A DNA stretch of 64,000 nucleotides from Lichina pygmaea (taxonomy: Eukaryota; Ascomycota; Lichinomycetes; Lichinales; Lichinaceae), in the NCBI GenBank assembly GCA_963422465.1, contig OY730171.1:4670202-4734201 (forward strand). Reading direction: 5' to 3'. This document shows positions 22,186-34,075 of this stretch, one piece after another. A model generated the notes under the pieces. That model searched no databases. It had not been told where the DNA came from and was given only the letters and a program-made list of their open reading frames with translations. The position numbers and the translations under genes were made by a program. The stretch's first letter is position 1; every line of letters starts with the position of its first letter.

Positions 22186-24138
22186 TCACGCCCCAGCCCC
22201 CATGGTCAAGACGATCCAGGCGACTCGGGCGGTTTCGTCCTTCAGCGGGGTCCAGTGGGTGGCGCACTTGACCTCGGCCGACGCTTCGCTGACCGACGCT
22301 CGCGGTGCCGGGAGTCGCAGGACGACGGAGATGGCGCTTCCCGCGCTCAGCGCCTTCTTGACGTCGCTCTTGAGATTCCGCGGCGGCGAGACGACGCATT
22401 CCTGCAGGACCTTGAAGATGTCGCGGCCGATGTAGGGAGCGTGCAGCGGGAAGCTGACCGAGAGGATCTCGGCGATGCCTTTGGAATGGTATCGGATCTG
22501 CATGTCGTGGTGGCTGATGACCAGGTACTGGCGGATCCGAGTCGGACCGTCAGCGAACCGGCCCGACGCGTCGCCACCGACGACGAAGAAGCGCCGCTTA
22601 CCCTCGAGTAGGCCGTGTAGAAGAGCTTCATCTGGGTCGCCAGACTCATCTTCTCGATCCGCTTCAGGAGACCCGACTCCATGCCGGCCTCGCGCACGTC
22701 GAGCTTGTCCTTGGCGTTGATGTTCCAGAAGTTGCGGAATCGGCCCCTTCGCGACTTGGGCGTCGGCTGCGGCGTCTTCTCGGACATGGCCTCGGCGTCG
22801 TCGTTCGGGTCGTCCGAGACGGACAGGATCCGGAGGATGTCGGTGTAGCTGTGGACCGTGGTCGAGCAGTTGATCTGGCCTCCGAGGAAGAAGGCGCAAC
22901 GTCCGTCGACGTCGAAGAGGGGTGCTGCACCAGCGCGGACGGCCGGAAGGGTCGTGGGTCAGCCCGACCCGTCCCGAACGAAGCACCCGAGCACCGGAGA
23001 CGGACGCGCCCGGACGGCCACGGCACACGACGTCACTCACCCACGTATAGGAGATTCCAGAAGGGGTCACCGTTCCTCTTGTAATTCAGCAACAGCTCGA
23101 CGGACTCCTGACCGGCTTGGATGGCGATCTTGAGCCGGCGGACGGCGGACCGGTCGGTGTACTTGCCCTGCAGGAAGCGACAGTTGCGGGGTATGATGTC
23201 GCACCGCGGATAGCCCGTCACCTTGACGAAACCGTCGGAGGCAAAGACGATGGGATTGTCTGCCTTGCTGGAGAGCGGCTTTCGTCAGCGGACCAGCGGA
23301 CCAAGAGCACGGATCAAGCGGACGAATCGGCCGACGCCGGCCGCAACGGAGCCAAGCCACGAAGGAGGAGGAGGAGGAGGAGGAGGAGGAGGAGAATGAG
23401 GAGCGGGTCGGACGCCTACGCTGGATCGGTCAGGCAGAAGCAGTCGCCCAGACCTTGGTACTTCTCCCGATCGTTGCCGAGAGCCTTCGCGGCGCTGCAC
23501 GTCATCTGGTACTTGACAAAGCGGGGATAGATGTCGGTGCCCAGCGTCTCCTTGATGTGTTCCTGGGCCGGGGCGAAGATCAGTTCCATCGACGGCAGGA
23601 TCCTCTGCGTGCTCTTGCGGACGTTGGCGTGGATCTGGCGCATGACCGGGTCGGAGATGTTGATCTGGCGCGGCGCGTCGACCGAGGTGAAGAGCCGGTG
23701 GATCTCGGTCATGGTGCGGGCCAGCTCGTCGACGAGGGCGGCGTAGCGGTCGGCCAGCTCCAGGAACTCCATGTTCTCACCGCAATAATGCGACTGGCTG
23801 AACTTGAGCAACTGGTAGGCGGTGGTGGGGTTGTGCAGGACCAGGCTGAAGACCTCGCCGCTGAAGAAGTCGGCGAAGCCGTGCAGGCCCGTCATCGGAG
23901 CGCCATCTACCAACGGAACCGCCTTCTGCTGGAGGGCGCCGCCCGCCGGGCCCGAGTGCTGGAGGGCACCGCCGGCCGGACCCGGGTGGCCGTTGAGACC
24001 GTTGACACCAACGACGCCGTTGATGCCGTTGGCGTCGTTGATGTCGTCGACGCCGTTGAAGCCGTTGACGCCATTGACGCCATTGTGGTCGTGGTGACCG
24101 CCGGGGGCACCATGGATGACAAAGTCGTCCGTCGCCAT
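22186..24138 (-). CDS. RGS-LOV blue-light photoreceptor (BcLOV4-like)
   Basis: Exons are 23420-24138, 23041-23267, 22602-22924 and 22186-22527, 536 residues. An Asn-Gly-rich N-terminal tract (residues 18-50) precedes an RGS domain (about 75-237; FADFFSGEVFSLVLHNPTT, ending GLGDCFCLTDPA). A LOV domain follows (about 240-360) with flavin-site motif RNCRFLQG; Cys269 is the expected photo-adduct cysteine. Proline replaces the usual glycine two residues before that motif's Asn. The C-terminal part (YLVISHHDMQIRYHSKG onward) is PAS-like. Botrytis BcLOV4 shows blue-light-dependent membrane-lipid binding; membrane recruitment and G-alpha regulation are inferred here. Introns are 152, 116 and 74 nt; the first contains a (GGA)n tract, and a (GGC)n tract lies in the 5' leader. 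Confidence 0.92.
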
Positions 24139-24185
24139 CGAGTTCGTCGGCGAGCAAGAGCACTCGGCACCCGACGACAGCGGCA

Positions 24186-24222
<37 letters not shown>

Positions 24223-24636
24223 GGGCGGCGGCGGGTAGCTCCTCGAGAGCAGGTCGGGCTGTTGCCTCTGACGTGGTGGCAGCCGTCAGAATCCACCGTC
24301 ACGACAGCTTCTGGAAACGACCGGCGGGAGGAAGGACGACGAGGCAGAAGCCGGGGAGAAAAGACAGCGAGAGGCGAAACAAAACGAAAGCCGTCCGAGA
24401 GCGAGAGACGGCGGTGGGGATGCGACAGCGAACAGCGAACGACGCGCCATCGGGATTGGGCGCGGGTCGGTTTAGGTAATCAGGAACGGGAGAACGTGGA
24501 TCGTCGGACGAACGAAAAGCCAGAAAGAGCCGAAGCGGAAGGAGGAGAAAAAAGGAACGGCGAGGTTGGATGGAGGACGGCAGAGGAGCGCATGGCAAAG
24601 TCGACATTCTGGGGGTGGGAAGGGAGGACGAGACGG

Positions 24637-24696
<60 letters not shown>

Positions 24697-27078
24697 TGAA
24701 AGAAGAAGCAAAGAGAAAAGTGGCCGTGGAGGGCTGAACATGACGGTGCTGACGGATCGAGCAAGCTTCTCTTGTGGCAGGGGAGACCTACGAGTGGTTG
24801 TAAGGGTACAGGGGTACCCCCCACCGGGTGCGCGCCTCGATATCGCCGCGGCGACGTCGACGATGTCGACGATGCTGACGATGCTGACGATGCTGACGAA
24901 AGTTGACGAAAGTCGACGATCGCGACGGGTGTCGATGAGGCTCTGACGACGTTGACGAAAAGTGACGATGGTCGAAAGTGATGACGAGCTCGAGTTGTGT
25001 TACAGTCACGACGAAAAGTACGGACTCTCTAGGGTTTCTGAGGTCCAAACCCCCACATGACGGGGAAATTCGATATCGCATCTCGACGGCCGTTGAAGGC
25101 GCGAACCTAACATCTGTACGGAGTAGTACTTCGTACTGCATGGTAGATCCGGAAAAGAAAGAACCTTGTAGTTCTCATGAGGGCCATGCAGAGGACATCA
25201 CCTTCGCAGCACGCGACTCCCACTCCACCACACCTCGCTACACCGACCACCGACCACGACGACGCACGCGAATGTGGGGACTACGTACGTAACGTACTGT
25301 AGCGTACAGCGCTGGGGTACGTATGTACACGTTGGAGAGGCTCGGCTCATCTCGGGCGAAAGTGACAGGCAACTACAAGTCGACCGTGGGCGGGGATGGG
25401 ATGCTCTTTGCCTTTCTGATATCTCAAACTACGTATGTAGGTTGCGAAGTCCCGGCCCACTCGTTGGAAGGCGTCCTGACCGCACGAGGACGGCCGGGCT
25501 TACCTAAGCAGCCCCGCGGAAGGTCTGGACGACTAAGTGCCAGCGGTTGCCGACCCCCCCCCCGTTCGGCAGGATGCCATAACCGGGCAAGCGGCTCGCA
25601 TCGCGGCCTCAAACGTAAGGGGGATCACACTCGCGCTTCTCCCGCTCCGGTCGACCCGTGTTCTCGTGTTCTCTGTGCCAGATCGGCCGATCGCATCCCC
25701 ACGAATGATGTTTTGCTTTTTGGTCGGCTGCCGCTGGACCAACCGAAACCTTCGGCCCCAAGGACGTCGTACGAGGTCGGCGCTCGAAAATAACGGCTGT
25801 CTCGGTGGTGGTGGTGGTTGGACCTACAGTAGCTACAGTACGTATGCACTACGGAAGGTGCCTTGTACGGAAGTTCGGAAGTACATACGTGCCGCTCACG
25901 ACGACGAGACAGTTGGCAGCTGCGTCATGTATCGGTGGTGGTTCGACTCCACTTGGCGCTAGTCTCGGTAGCTCAACTGTTTCGCTTCTCCGAGACGTCT
26001 CTCGGGGGGATCCTTGTGGTAACTCAGAGCTGCAGTAGTAGAAACGCCCCCGTCCCCTCCGCGCTCAGGGTCACGAGTACTCCGTACGGGGAGCATGGCG
26101 TCGCCCAGGCTACGAAGTATACTACCTCCGTACAGCCCTAATTCCTACGTAGACAGCGTTTGCTTTTCCGGTCGACGGCAATGATCTCCGACTCCGCCCT
26201 AAGGTTGCGTACTCGTAAGGTTGGCCAAGAACCAAGAACCAAGAACCAGGCCCACATTCTACCGCCACGGACCGCTTGGCAACGTTCGCCGATGGCGGGC
26301 GGATCATCCCATCGGAACCCGAGGGCCGGCCGGCCGCGGCGAGGCTCGAGCCATATCACGTGACGTACAGCGTGCTGGCCTACACGGAATTGCCGGCGGA
26401 AACGACACTGCCGGCATGTCCACTAGGACGACCGTACGACTCCCTGGCGTGCCTGGCGCGACCGTTGCATGCTGACGACTAGACTGCCACGGAGGACGTC
26501 TTACCAGCACTTCGTAGACCCCCACTTCCTCCAGCGTGCGCTCGTACCAACTCCACGGAGTGCGTACTCGTGCGTAGGTTCGGGCGCTTACGAGTTTACC
26601 GTAAGCTGTTCAGACACGCCAAGGCCGCCACGCAACCGGCTTCCGAAGCCCAGCTGCGCCAGCCCCAACGACGGAGGGCTGGACCCGAGACCCATCCATC
26701 GACAGTTTGAAGAGCTGACACGATGGGCCTGTGCATCTTTGTGGCGCCTCTCCGCTCTACTGTACCGTACTACCGTGGGCTTCTCTAGCTGGTCACGACC
26801 GGCGGTGGTCTGAGGTGGTATTCCCACATCCTCCAGCCGAGGGCGAGCAACAGCGGCTGCCTCGACCAGATCCAATGCTAGAGGAGGTCACCCTCAGCGG
26901 AACTAGGGAGCCTCACTGCGTAGCCTTGTTTATGTTCGATGTAGAACCTCCACAGTGGGCAGCGGGCAGCGGGCAGCGGAGCGGAAAGATGAGAAGGCGT
27001 GTGAGGACAACTGATCTTGTTCAGAGGGGCTGACTGATCGACTACTAGGTATGCGTGTCCCTCGATCTTAGAGCCCTA
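24139..27078. other. Intergenic spacer upstream of RGS-LOV
   Basis: It contains a (GGC)n run at about 24188-24236, a (GAC)n microsatellite at about 24632-24697, repeated GACGAAAGT/GACGATG motifs at about 24860-24975, and GTAC palindromes at 25264-25330. A lone GTGGTTCGACTCCAC T-arm-like sequence sits at about 25940. No gene is supported. Confidence 0.55.
24632..24697. repeat. (GAC)n microsatellite
   Basis: About 20 tandem GAC triplets upstream of the RGS-LOV gene. Confidence 0.9.
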
Positions 27079-29483
27079 CCCGTGCCTTGGAGGTACTTTG
27101 TACCTCCCACTCCCTCGCAAGCGAGGTCGGGACACCCTTACTCTGTAAGGGTGTCCGCCACCTCAACAGTTTGGTCACCTCAACGGTGCCCGCACAAAAC
27201 AACCCAATTGTCTTCAAATCTCCGTAACTTCTCAACAACATGGTGAAATCCTACAATGAAGTTGAGACTCGCATCCAGGAAGCCTTGGGTTCCCTTGCCC
27301 CCGACAAGGAATTCTCAATTCCAGAATTGGCCAATAAATTTGGTGTTCCTGTACGGCAACTCCAGAACTGCCTAAAAGGGGTTCCCCCTTGAAGCGCTTG
27401 AATCCCGGTCAATCTGAAGCTTTCTCCAGCTGAAGAGCTGGTTGTCTGCTGGTACATTGATAGACTGGATCACCTAGGACTATGTGTGAGACCACAGATG
27501 TTACGTAACTGTGCCAATATCATTCTAGCTAGGAGCTACGAAGGAGATGACAATTCTCCACCCACAGTCAGCCCCAAATAGACAACAAGATTTCTTGGTT
27601 GCCATCCTGAGTATTCTGTACGCAAACAGAAAGTGACAGATCCACGATGAAAGGTTGCCAATAACGCCAAATCCATTCAGGCATGGTACGAGGATTTCCA
27701 TTCCACCTACCTTTGAAAGGGAATCCAGGCTGGTGATTGCTGGAATATGGACAAGTCTGGATTCCAGATAGGCATGGGACAGAGCCAAAAGATCATCACC
27801 AAGGATGTTTGTCAGCAGTCATATATTGGAAGTGTCAGCAATCATGAGCTAGTCACTGTTGTTGAAGCCATCAGTGGAGGTGGTAAAGTTATACCTTCAC
27901 AGATTATCCTGTCAGGTAAAATTCACCAGGAGTGTTGGTATACTTGTACAAGTCTTGAGGAAGATGCTCTTGTCTCTGTTTCCAACAGTGGATTCTCAAA
28001 CAACCAGCTAAGTCTTGAATGGATCAAGCACTTTGAAGTACACAGCGCAAAATCTCAGACAGGTGGTTATTGACTGCTACTTCTTGATAGCTACAGATCT
28101 CATTGCATATATGTGTTTCTTGGACACTGTGAGAAGAACCTCATCACACTGTTCTGTCTCCCTCCGCATGCAACACATCTCCTCCAGCCTCTGGATGTTG
28201 TTGTTTTCCAGCCATACAAGCATTGGCATGCTGAGGCTGTTGATGCGGCAGCTTGTACAGGATGTATGGACTTCAACAAGATTGAATTCCTCAAGGCACT
28301 TGGATCTATTTGACAGAAGGCATTGAAGCCTTCTACCATTCTCTCTACGTTCAGAGAGACTGGTCTCATTCCATATCAACCAAAAAAGTGGTTGACAAGC
28401 TACAAGAGAAAGAGAAGGAAACAGAGAAAAAGACGCAACTTCAACGACCAGCCACCCCTCCACCACAGGGAGAATTGTCTGAGCTGGTATTCACAACACC
28501 CTTCGCAATCTGTACAATAAAAAGACAACTAAGCAACATCATGGACCCTGATACACCTACATGCACCAAAGATTTGCGAAAGATTGGGAAGGCATGTATT
28601 GTCCATGCAACAGAGAACATTGTTCTGAAAGAAGAACTTAGCCACACAAAGGCAGCAGAAGCAGCTTGAAGCGTTCACCAGAAACCAAGTCACTGGCAAA
28701 TCCAGAACAGGGGATCTATCAACAGTGGTGCAGCCCAAGCTGTAGCAGAGAAGTGACAGATTGAGGAGGAACAGTGACAGGAACGTGCTCAGGCACAAGA
28801 AGCAAAGAAAGCAGAGAAGGCTGCAATAGCAGAAGTAAAGAAGGAAGCAAAGGCAGCAAAGGTAGCAGAAAGAGCTGCTACAGTCAAGGCAAAGGAAGAT
28901 GCAAAAGCAGCCAAGCAAGCAGCAAGAACAGTTGGTGGATCGATCAGGCAGGGTGGGGTAGCAATAGTGGGGTAAGGTGGGGCAGCGACTCAGACAGTAG
29001 AGTTGGCGCGGCCAACAGCGACAACACCAACCACGGCCACTGTCATTGGTTCTCCACAACTCGACGAAAATCTGGAGGAGCTGGACCTTTGGATTCTGAT
29101 TGATGACCTGGTCTAGAATCAGATCAGTGCAAAAAATCTACAAGTTTATTACTCCTTCATGAAGTTATTAACGTTGTAAATTATGTCTAGTAAATGATCT
29201 ATTGCTGGTGTACTAACTGCCACAGTTTCTCAGCAACACTATAAGAATCGTGAGAGCACTATAACTTCAGAGATGATACTAGAGAAGTAGGGGAATCTGA
29301 TGAGCAACTCAGATTCAAATTTAGTCACTTTGTTGTAAAGTTATACAACTGCAAAGTTGATTTGGGGTGTGGAAACTGTTGAGGTGACCAAACTGTTGAG
29401 GTGGCAGACACCCTTACAGAGTAAGGGTGTCCCGACCTCGCTTGCGAGGGAGTGGGAGGTACAAAGTACCTCCAAGGCACGGG
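27079..29483 (+). mobile_element. Decayed pogo/Fot1-type DNA transposon, 2405 bp
   Basis: The ends are CCCGTGCCTTGG and CCAAGGCACGGG, flanked by TA on both sides (27077-27078 and 29484-29485), the target duplication of Tc1/mariner and pogo elements. Terminal inverted repeats are about 109 bp (27079-27187 and 29375-29483) with very few mismatches. Each carries three short internal hairpins: GGAGGTACTTTGTACCTCC, CTCGCAAGCGAG and ACACCCTTACTCTGTAAGGG. The interior is a broken transposase. The intact termini contrast with the disabled coding region. Confidence 0.92.
27241..29116 (+). pseudogene. Pogo/Fot1-type DDE transposase, multiply broken
   Basis: The N-terminus (MVKSYNEVETRIQEALGSLA, then FSIPELANKFGVPVRQLQ) is a Psq-type helix-turn-helix. 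A DDE core follows in pieces: WNMDKSGFQIG (first Asp), LLLDSYRSHC (second Asp) and HLLQPLDVVVFQPYKHWH (third Asp), then FRETGLIPYQPKKW. The tail is an Ala/Lys/Glu-rich coiled segment. There are stops or frameshifts at about 27391, 27579, 27647, 27717, around 28060-28090 and 28311. Some stops would follow from C-to-T changes, compatible with RIP (repeat-induced point mutation), but this is not tested. Confidence 0.9.
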
Positions 29484-29485
29484 TA

Positions 29486-31193
29486 GGCTTCATTGCTAGG
29501 GCTAGACCCAGGAGGAGACGCTGCCGCAATGGAGATCAAGCCTGGTCAAACCTAGCATCTACTGCACCTCGAGTCCGACGTCAATCGAGACCACTTTGGA
29601 TCCTCGACGCCAAGAACAGTCGTCCCATCTGCCCAAAGCCCTTCCTTACATCACCTTCGTTCCTAAACACATCGAACAATGTCGGTCCAGGGTAGAGAAG
29701 TACCCTCGAGTGCTGAAAGAAGAAGCACCGTGCTTGGGCAGATGACAAAAGACACCGAATGTCCCGAGATAGGACCCCGAGATGGAATTCCCAAGATAGC
29801 ATCACAGGATAGGGACCTCGGAATACGTAGTCATGGTGATGGTAGAACCGTCAGAAACTGAGTCGAAGACTGACTTGAGTAACTACAGTATATGACCACC
29901 TGAATGATATTCTCAAACGTCTCTTCTAGAACAGAGGTTCCACTCATCTCTCCCCTATACGGTACCTACGTACGTATTTGTTTCCTGAAAAGGTCATCCG
30001 AATCAAGACCACAATGTCTTCCCCTGCTCTTTCCCCCCCCCTACCTCCCGCAGCGATACCAAAGTCTCTGCTTCTCTGTTCTGCTTCTTCTCTTCTTCCA
30101 AGCCTTTACTTCTACGTATGTACTTCCGTACATGCAAGTATGCTCAACAGCACGCTCACCTGTACTTCGCGGAGTATCCTACTGTACTTCGTACCTTACC
30201 ATACAGTATCCTACCCTACCCTACCCTACTGTCTCTACCCACGCCTACCGTACTGTACATATCGTTCCCTACGGAGTACTCGTACTGTACGGAGTACCTT
30301 CATACGCATTCGCAAAAACAGACCTCCAGCTACGTAACGTACTGTACGTAAGTTTAGTCGACAAACCCCTGCTCATACTCGTATCTACACGCGTACTTGA
30401 ACACCCGACGAGAGCGGCGATTGCTCAGAGGACGTATTGCGTCATCACTCTCCGCAAAGGACTTGCGCGGTCTGAGAGCCTGAGGATTGATATCTAGAGA
30501 AGGACTTGGGTTATCATAGGATAGGCTTGTCGACTTGGACGACGGATGGCTATCCTGGCGTCTGTCGGGATGGAGGGTGGTCCGGCAGTCTCTTTTTAGA
30601 TTCTACGGTATGCCTTTTCGACGAGCTGTACGTATGTACGTATGGATGCTTGATCTTGCTCGTGAGAAGGTCTGAAAGGTACTTGTATCGGAGAGTAGGA
30701 ACAGCGTTGACAGCAACGGCATGAATCACAATATTTCTTGAATTGAGCAAAATCACGACTTGACAGAGGAGGATGTACCACTCATTACCATCTCTTGGTC
30801 TGATTAGGTTACACCCTCTACTGTGAACAAGTCAGTGTCTGATCATTGTTTGATTGATGATGATTGCTGATTTATATATATCGACTAATTACAACCACCC
30901 GCCCCTCGTTTCAATATCGTGCAGCAAAGAAAAAGGCCGAGAAGATAGCAGCTCGGTACGGTCTAAGAGCCAGGGAACAAGAACCAAGAAACAAGGGCAG
31001 AGAAAAACGAGCAACGCCATTTGTGTTACTCGGGCAGATGGGCCAAGCAACCAGACTGCAATTTAGCCTTCCTACCCCCAGGCCCGTCCGCCGAGTGCCG
31101 GCCCGAAGACTCCGCCACCATGAGCGGGACCTGAATGGTGTTTCCCCCGATGATCGTCCGTTGTCTGACCGTCCCATGCCCACGCCCCCACGT
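29486..31193. other. Intergenic spacer downstream of the transposon
   Basis: No supported gene. The stretch about 29955-30365 is dense in GTAC/TACGTA palindromes and CCCTACC repeats. Short frames elsewhere have no recognisable content. The end is the 3' region of the HECT ligase gene. Confidence 0.55.
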
Positions 31194-34041
31194 CTAGGAT
31201 AGATGGAAAGCGCCCTGTCCTTCGCTGATGGCCACCTGAAGTCTCTTCCTCATGACCTCCATGCTCGTGTAGTCGGGTAGCTTGAGGTAGTTGACGCACG
31301 TCATGACGCTGGGAAGGTAGTCGTCCGACGTGTAGGGCGGCTCGCTGGGCTTGCACACCACCGTGAACATGGGCGTCAGGCGCTTGAATCCTAAAAGGCC
31401 ACGACGTCAGCACGCTATTCGGTCGCAGAGGTTGACCCCAGAGCACTACCCACCTCCGATAGGAAGCTTTGGACTGCCGGTAACAAACTGCAGGAATTCC
31501 CGGCGCTCTGAAGGGCTCAGCTCGCTCATGGCCTGTAGCAGGTTCCTGACGCTCCGGCTGTCCATGTTGAACCCGTGATCGGCCTTGATGGAGTCCATGA
31601 GAGCTACAGCATCACATTAGCGGCTTTTGCCCGGAGTTGAGGTGGGTCAACGTCACGATGAAGATGACTCACTCTCGAGACTCCAGTCCTCCTGGACTCG
31701 GCCAAAGAGCATGACGAGCTCGTCCGGTGTGAAAGCCTTCAGGGCCGAGTACGGGAAGACGGACGAGAACCCAGCACGGAAGGAAGCAACTTGCTTCTGC
31801 ACGCCGCTACCCAAAGTCATGTCGACGACTCGCTCGAGGTACAGCCCTATGTTGTCGATGGTGACCGGTACGTTCGACCCGTTGGCTTGCAGCTCGATGT
31901 GCGGATACCCGGGCAGGGTGAAGTCGAGCCCGAGATCGTCCACGCGAACTCCCTGGACCGTCACCTCGGTCGCGGCCCGGGCCTTTTCTGCGTCGGACAG
32001 ACGCACGTCCTCGTCGATCTCCGCTCTCACGTTTGCGAACTGCTTGACCAGTTTCAACGAGCTTGCGAGACCCTCGTCGACGGCCCTCACGGCGCCGAGT
32101 GAGGGCGACACGGTCGGGGGACCGTCGTTGATGCGGAAGAAAGTCGGGTTGAATGAAATGTCGATGATGCGCGAGTCCAGCATCGAACGCGCGACGAATC
32201 GGCCCAGGACCCGGAAGAGCTGGACGATCTTCTTGCCATTCTCCGTCTCGGCCTGCTGCTCGCTCATCGGCGCGGGGAAGAGGCCCCGCTTGCTGAAGGC
32301 AAACTCGTCTTCGTTGTGGCATTCGGTCTCGCGCCAGAGCCTGAGCCTCTTCTTCGAGAATTCCTTGGACACGGTCGAGTAGAACTCGAGTGTTGGCCCG
32401 AGGCCGGTGCCCACCTCCTCAAAGTACTCGACCTCGAGGATGCTGGACGAAGCCCCGTAGAGCTCCAGGACCTTGATGGCCGAGTCGAGGATGCGACCCC
32501 TAGAGATGCGCACTTTCTGACGCTGGAGCCGTCCTAGGAAGGAACGGTCGTCGCGATGGCGGTCTTGCCGGCTTTCCGTGGCGGACCGCGAGCTCTGCCA
32601 TCTCGCCACCGACCGTGAGTAGCCAAAGGACGTTGACCGGAGGAAGAGATGCCGAGTCTCGAACGGGAACAAGAACGGATAGTACCGCGCGAGGTCTTCG
32701 CTCCAGCCGGGCAGGCAGTGGCTGGCGACGATCAGAGGCTCCTCGAGCTGGCGGTTCAGCTTGGCCGTCAACTTGGTGTTGACGAACTGCGACACCGGCT
32801 CCGCCTGCAGCTTCAGACCGACCTCCTTCTCCGCCAGCACGTCGTCGATGTTCGCATTGAGCGCGTGGAGGATGTTGAGGAGCCGCAGTATGGCCGACGT
32901 GGCGGGGTTCTTGTTCAGCGAGTCTGGCAGATCCGACGAGATGTCGTCGCTCCCGGCGTTGGCGGCCGGTGAGGTGGTCGGAGACTCGGGAGGAGGCGGG
33001 CCGGCGACGCGCCTGAACTTGATGGTGTGGATGCCGGACCAGGCACTTCGGCTGGAGTAGGAGGAACTGTCCGGATGCGTTTGCTGGCTGTGCACGGCGC
33101 GGTAGATCGTCGTGTCGCTGGAGATGGGCCGATCGCCGATGCTGAACTCGATGTGCCAATCGTTGGGGATCGCCTGTATCGCCGCCGCGTACGAGCGATG
33201 ACGGGTAGGCAGACCAGGCGTCGAGACGACGGCCGAGGCGGAGGCGGTAGGTTCGGTCGAGGGCACCTGCGGAGCCGGTGGGGTCTGTGAGGAGGGCAAC
33301 GATGCCTGCGAAGGCGTCGCGACCCTCGTACCGTCCTCCTTCCGCGCCGTGACCTTCCCGCTCGAGGCAACCTCCATGTGCACGGCCGACGGTTCTTTCG
33401 GCGTCGCTTCGGCGACGGTCTCGTTCAGGTTGCCCAGGATCGCATCGAGCGCGCCGGCCTCGTCCATGTCGTCGTTCGCAGGTTCGGCGAGGCGCTTCTC
33501 GTCGGCACACTCCAGCGGCTCCAGCTCTCCGCTTGGCTCCGATTGCGGTGCCGGAGGAGGCGCGTTCTTGGTCTGCCGCTTCCGACCGGATCGACGCGGG
33601 CCGGGCGGCTTTTCCGCCGTGGGAGTCGCGGCAGACGGGGGCGGCGCACCCACGTTGGCGAGCTTCGTCTTCGCAGACTTCCTCAGTGATCGCGAGAAAG
33701 GGCCTTGGGTCGCCGGCGGCGTGGCTGCCGAGGCGCCGGGCGTCGCGACCGTGGTTGCGGACGATGGCAAACGAGGGTCGGGCATTCGCGGAGCCGGTAT
33801 CCCTGCGGCTGCGGCGTACGCAGCGAGGGTCTGCGCGACATTCTCTCGATGCTTGGAGCCCCTAGGCCGCTCCGATAGCGATATTCTCGGGCGCAGGTAG
33901 TCGTCGAGGGCTTTGAAGGTCGCGATGGCGTGAATGGAGACCATGACGTTCCTGAAGCTCCGTGGGATGCCAGATTCCTCTTCGGCCACCAACTTCAGGC
34001 GGAGTTGCTTGGACAACATCGACGTAGGGCTACCGCGGCCT

Positions 34042-34075
<34 letters not shown>

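Noticed and set aside
23455-24699. 414-residue plus-strand open frame across the RGS-LOV 5' end
   Set aside because: Antisense shadow of the RGS exon followed by (GGC)n and (GAC)n repeats read as poly-Arg; not protein-like.
32500-33510. 336-residue minus-strand frame inside the HECT ligase gene
   Set aside because: Shadow of the GC-rich UFD4-like exon; the true frame carries the family motifs and joins correctly at both splice ends.
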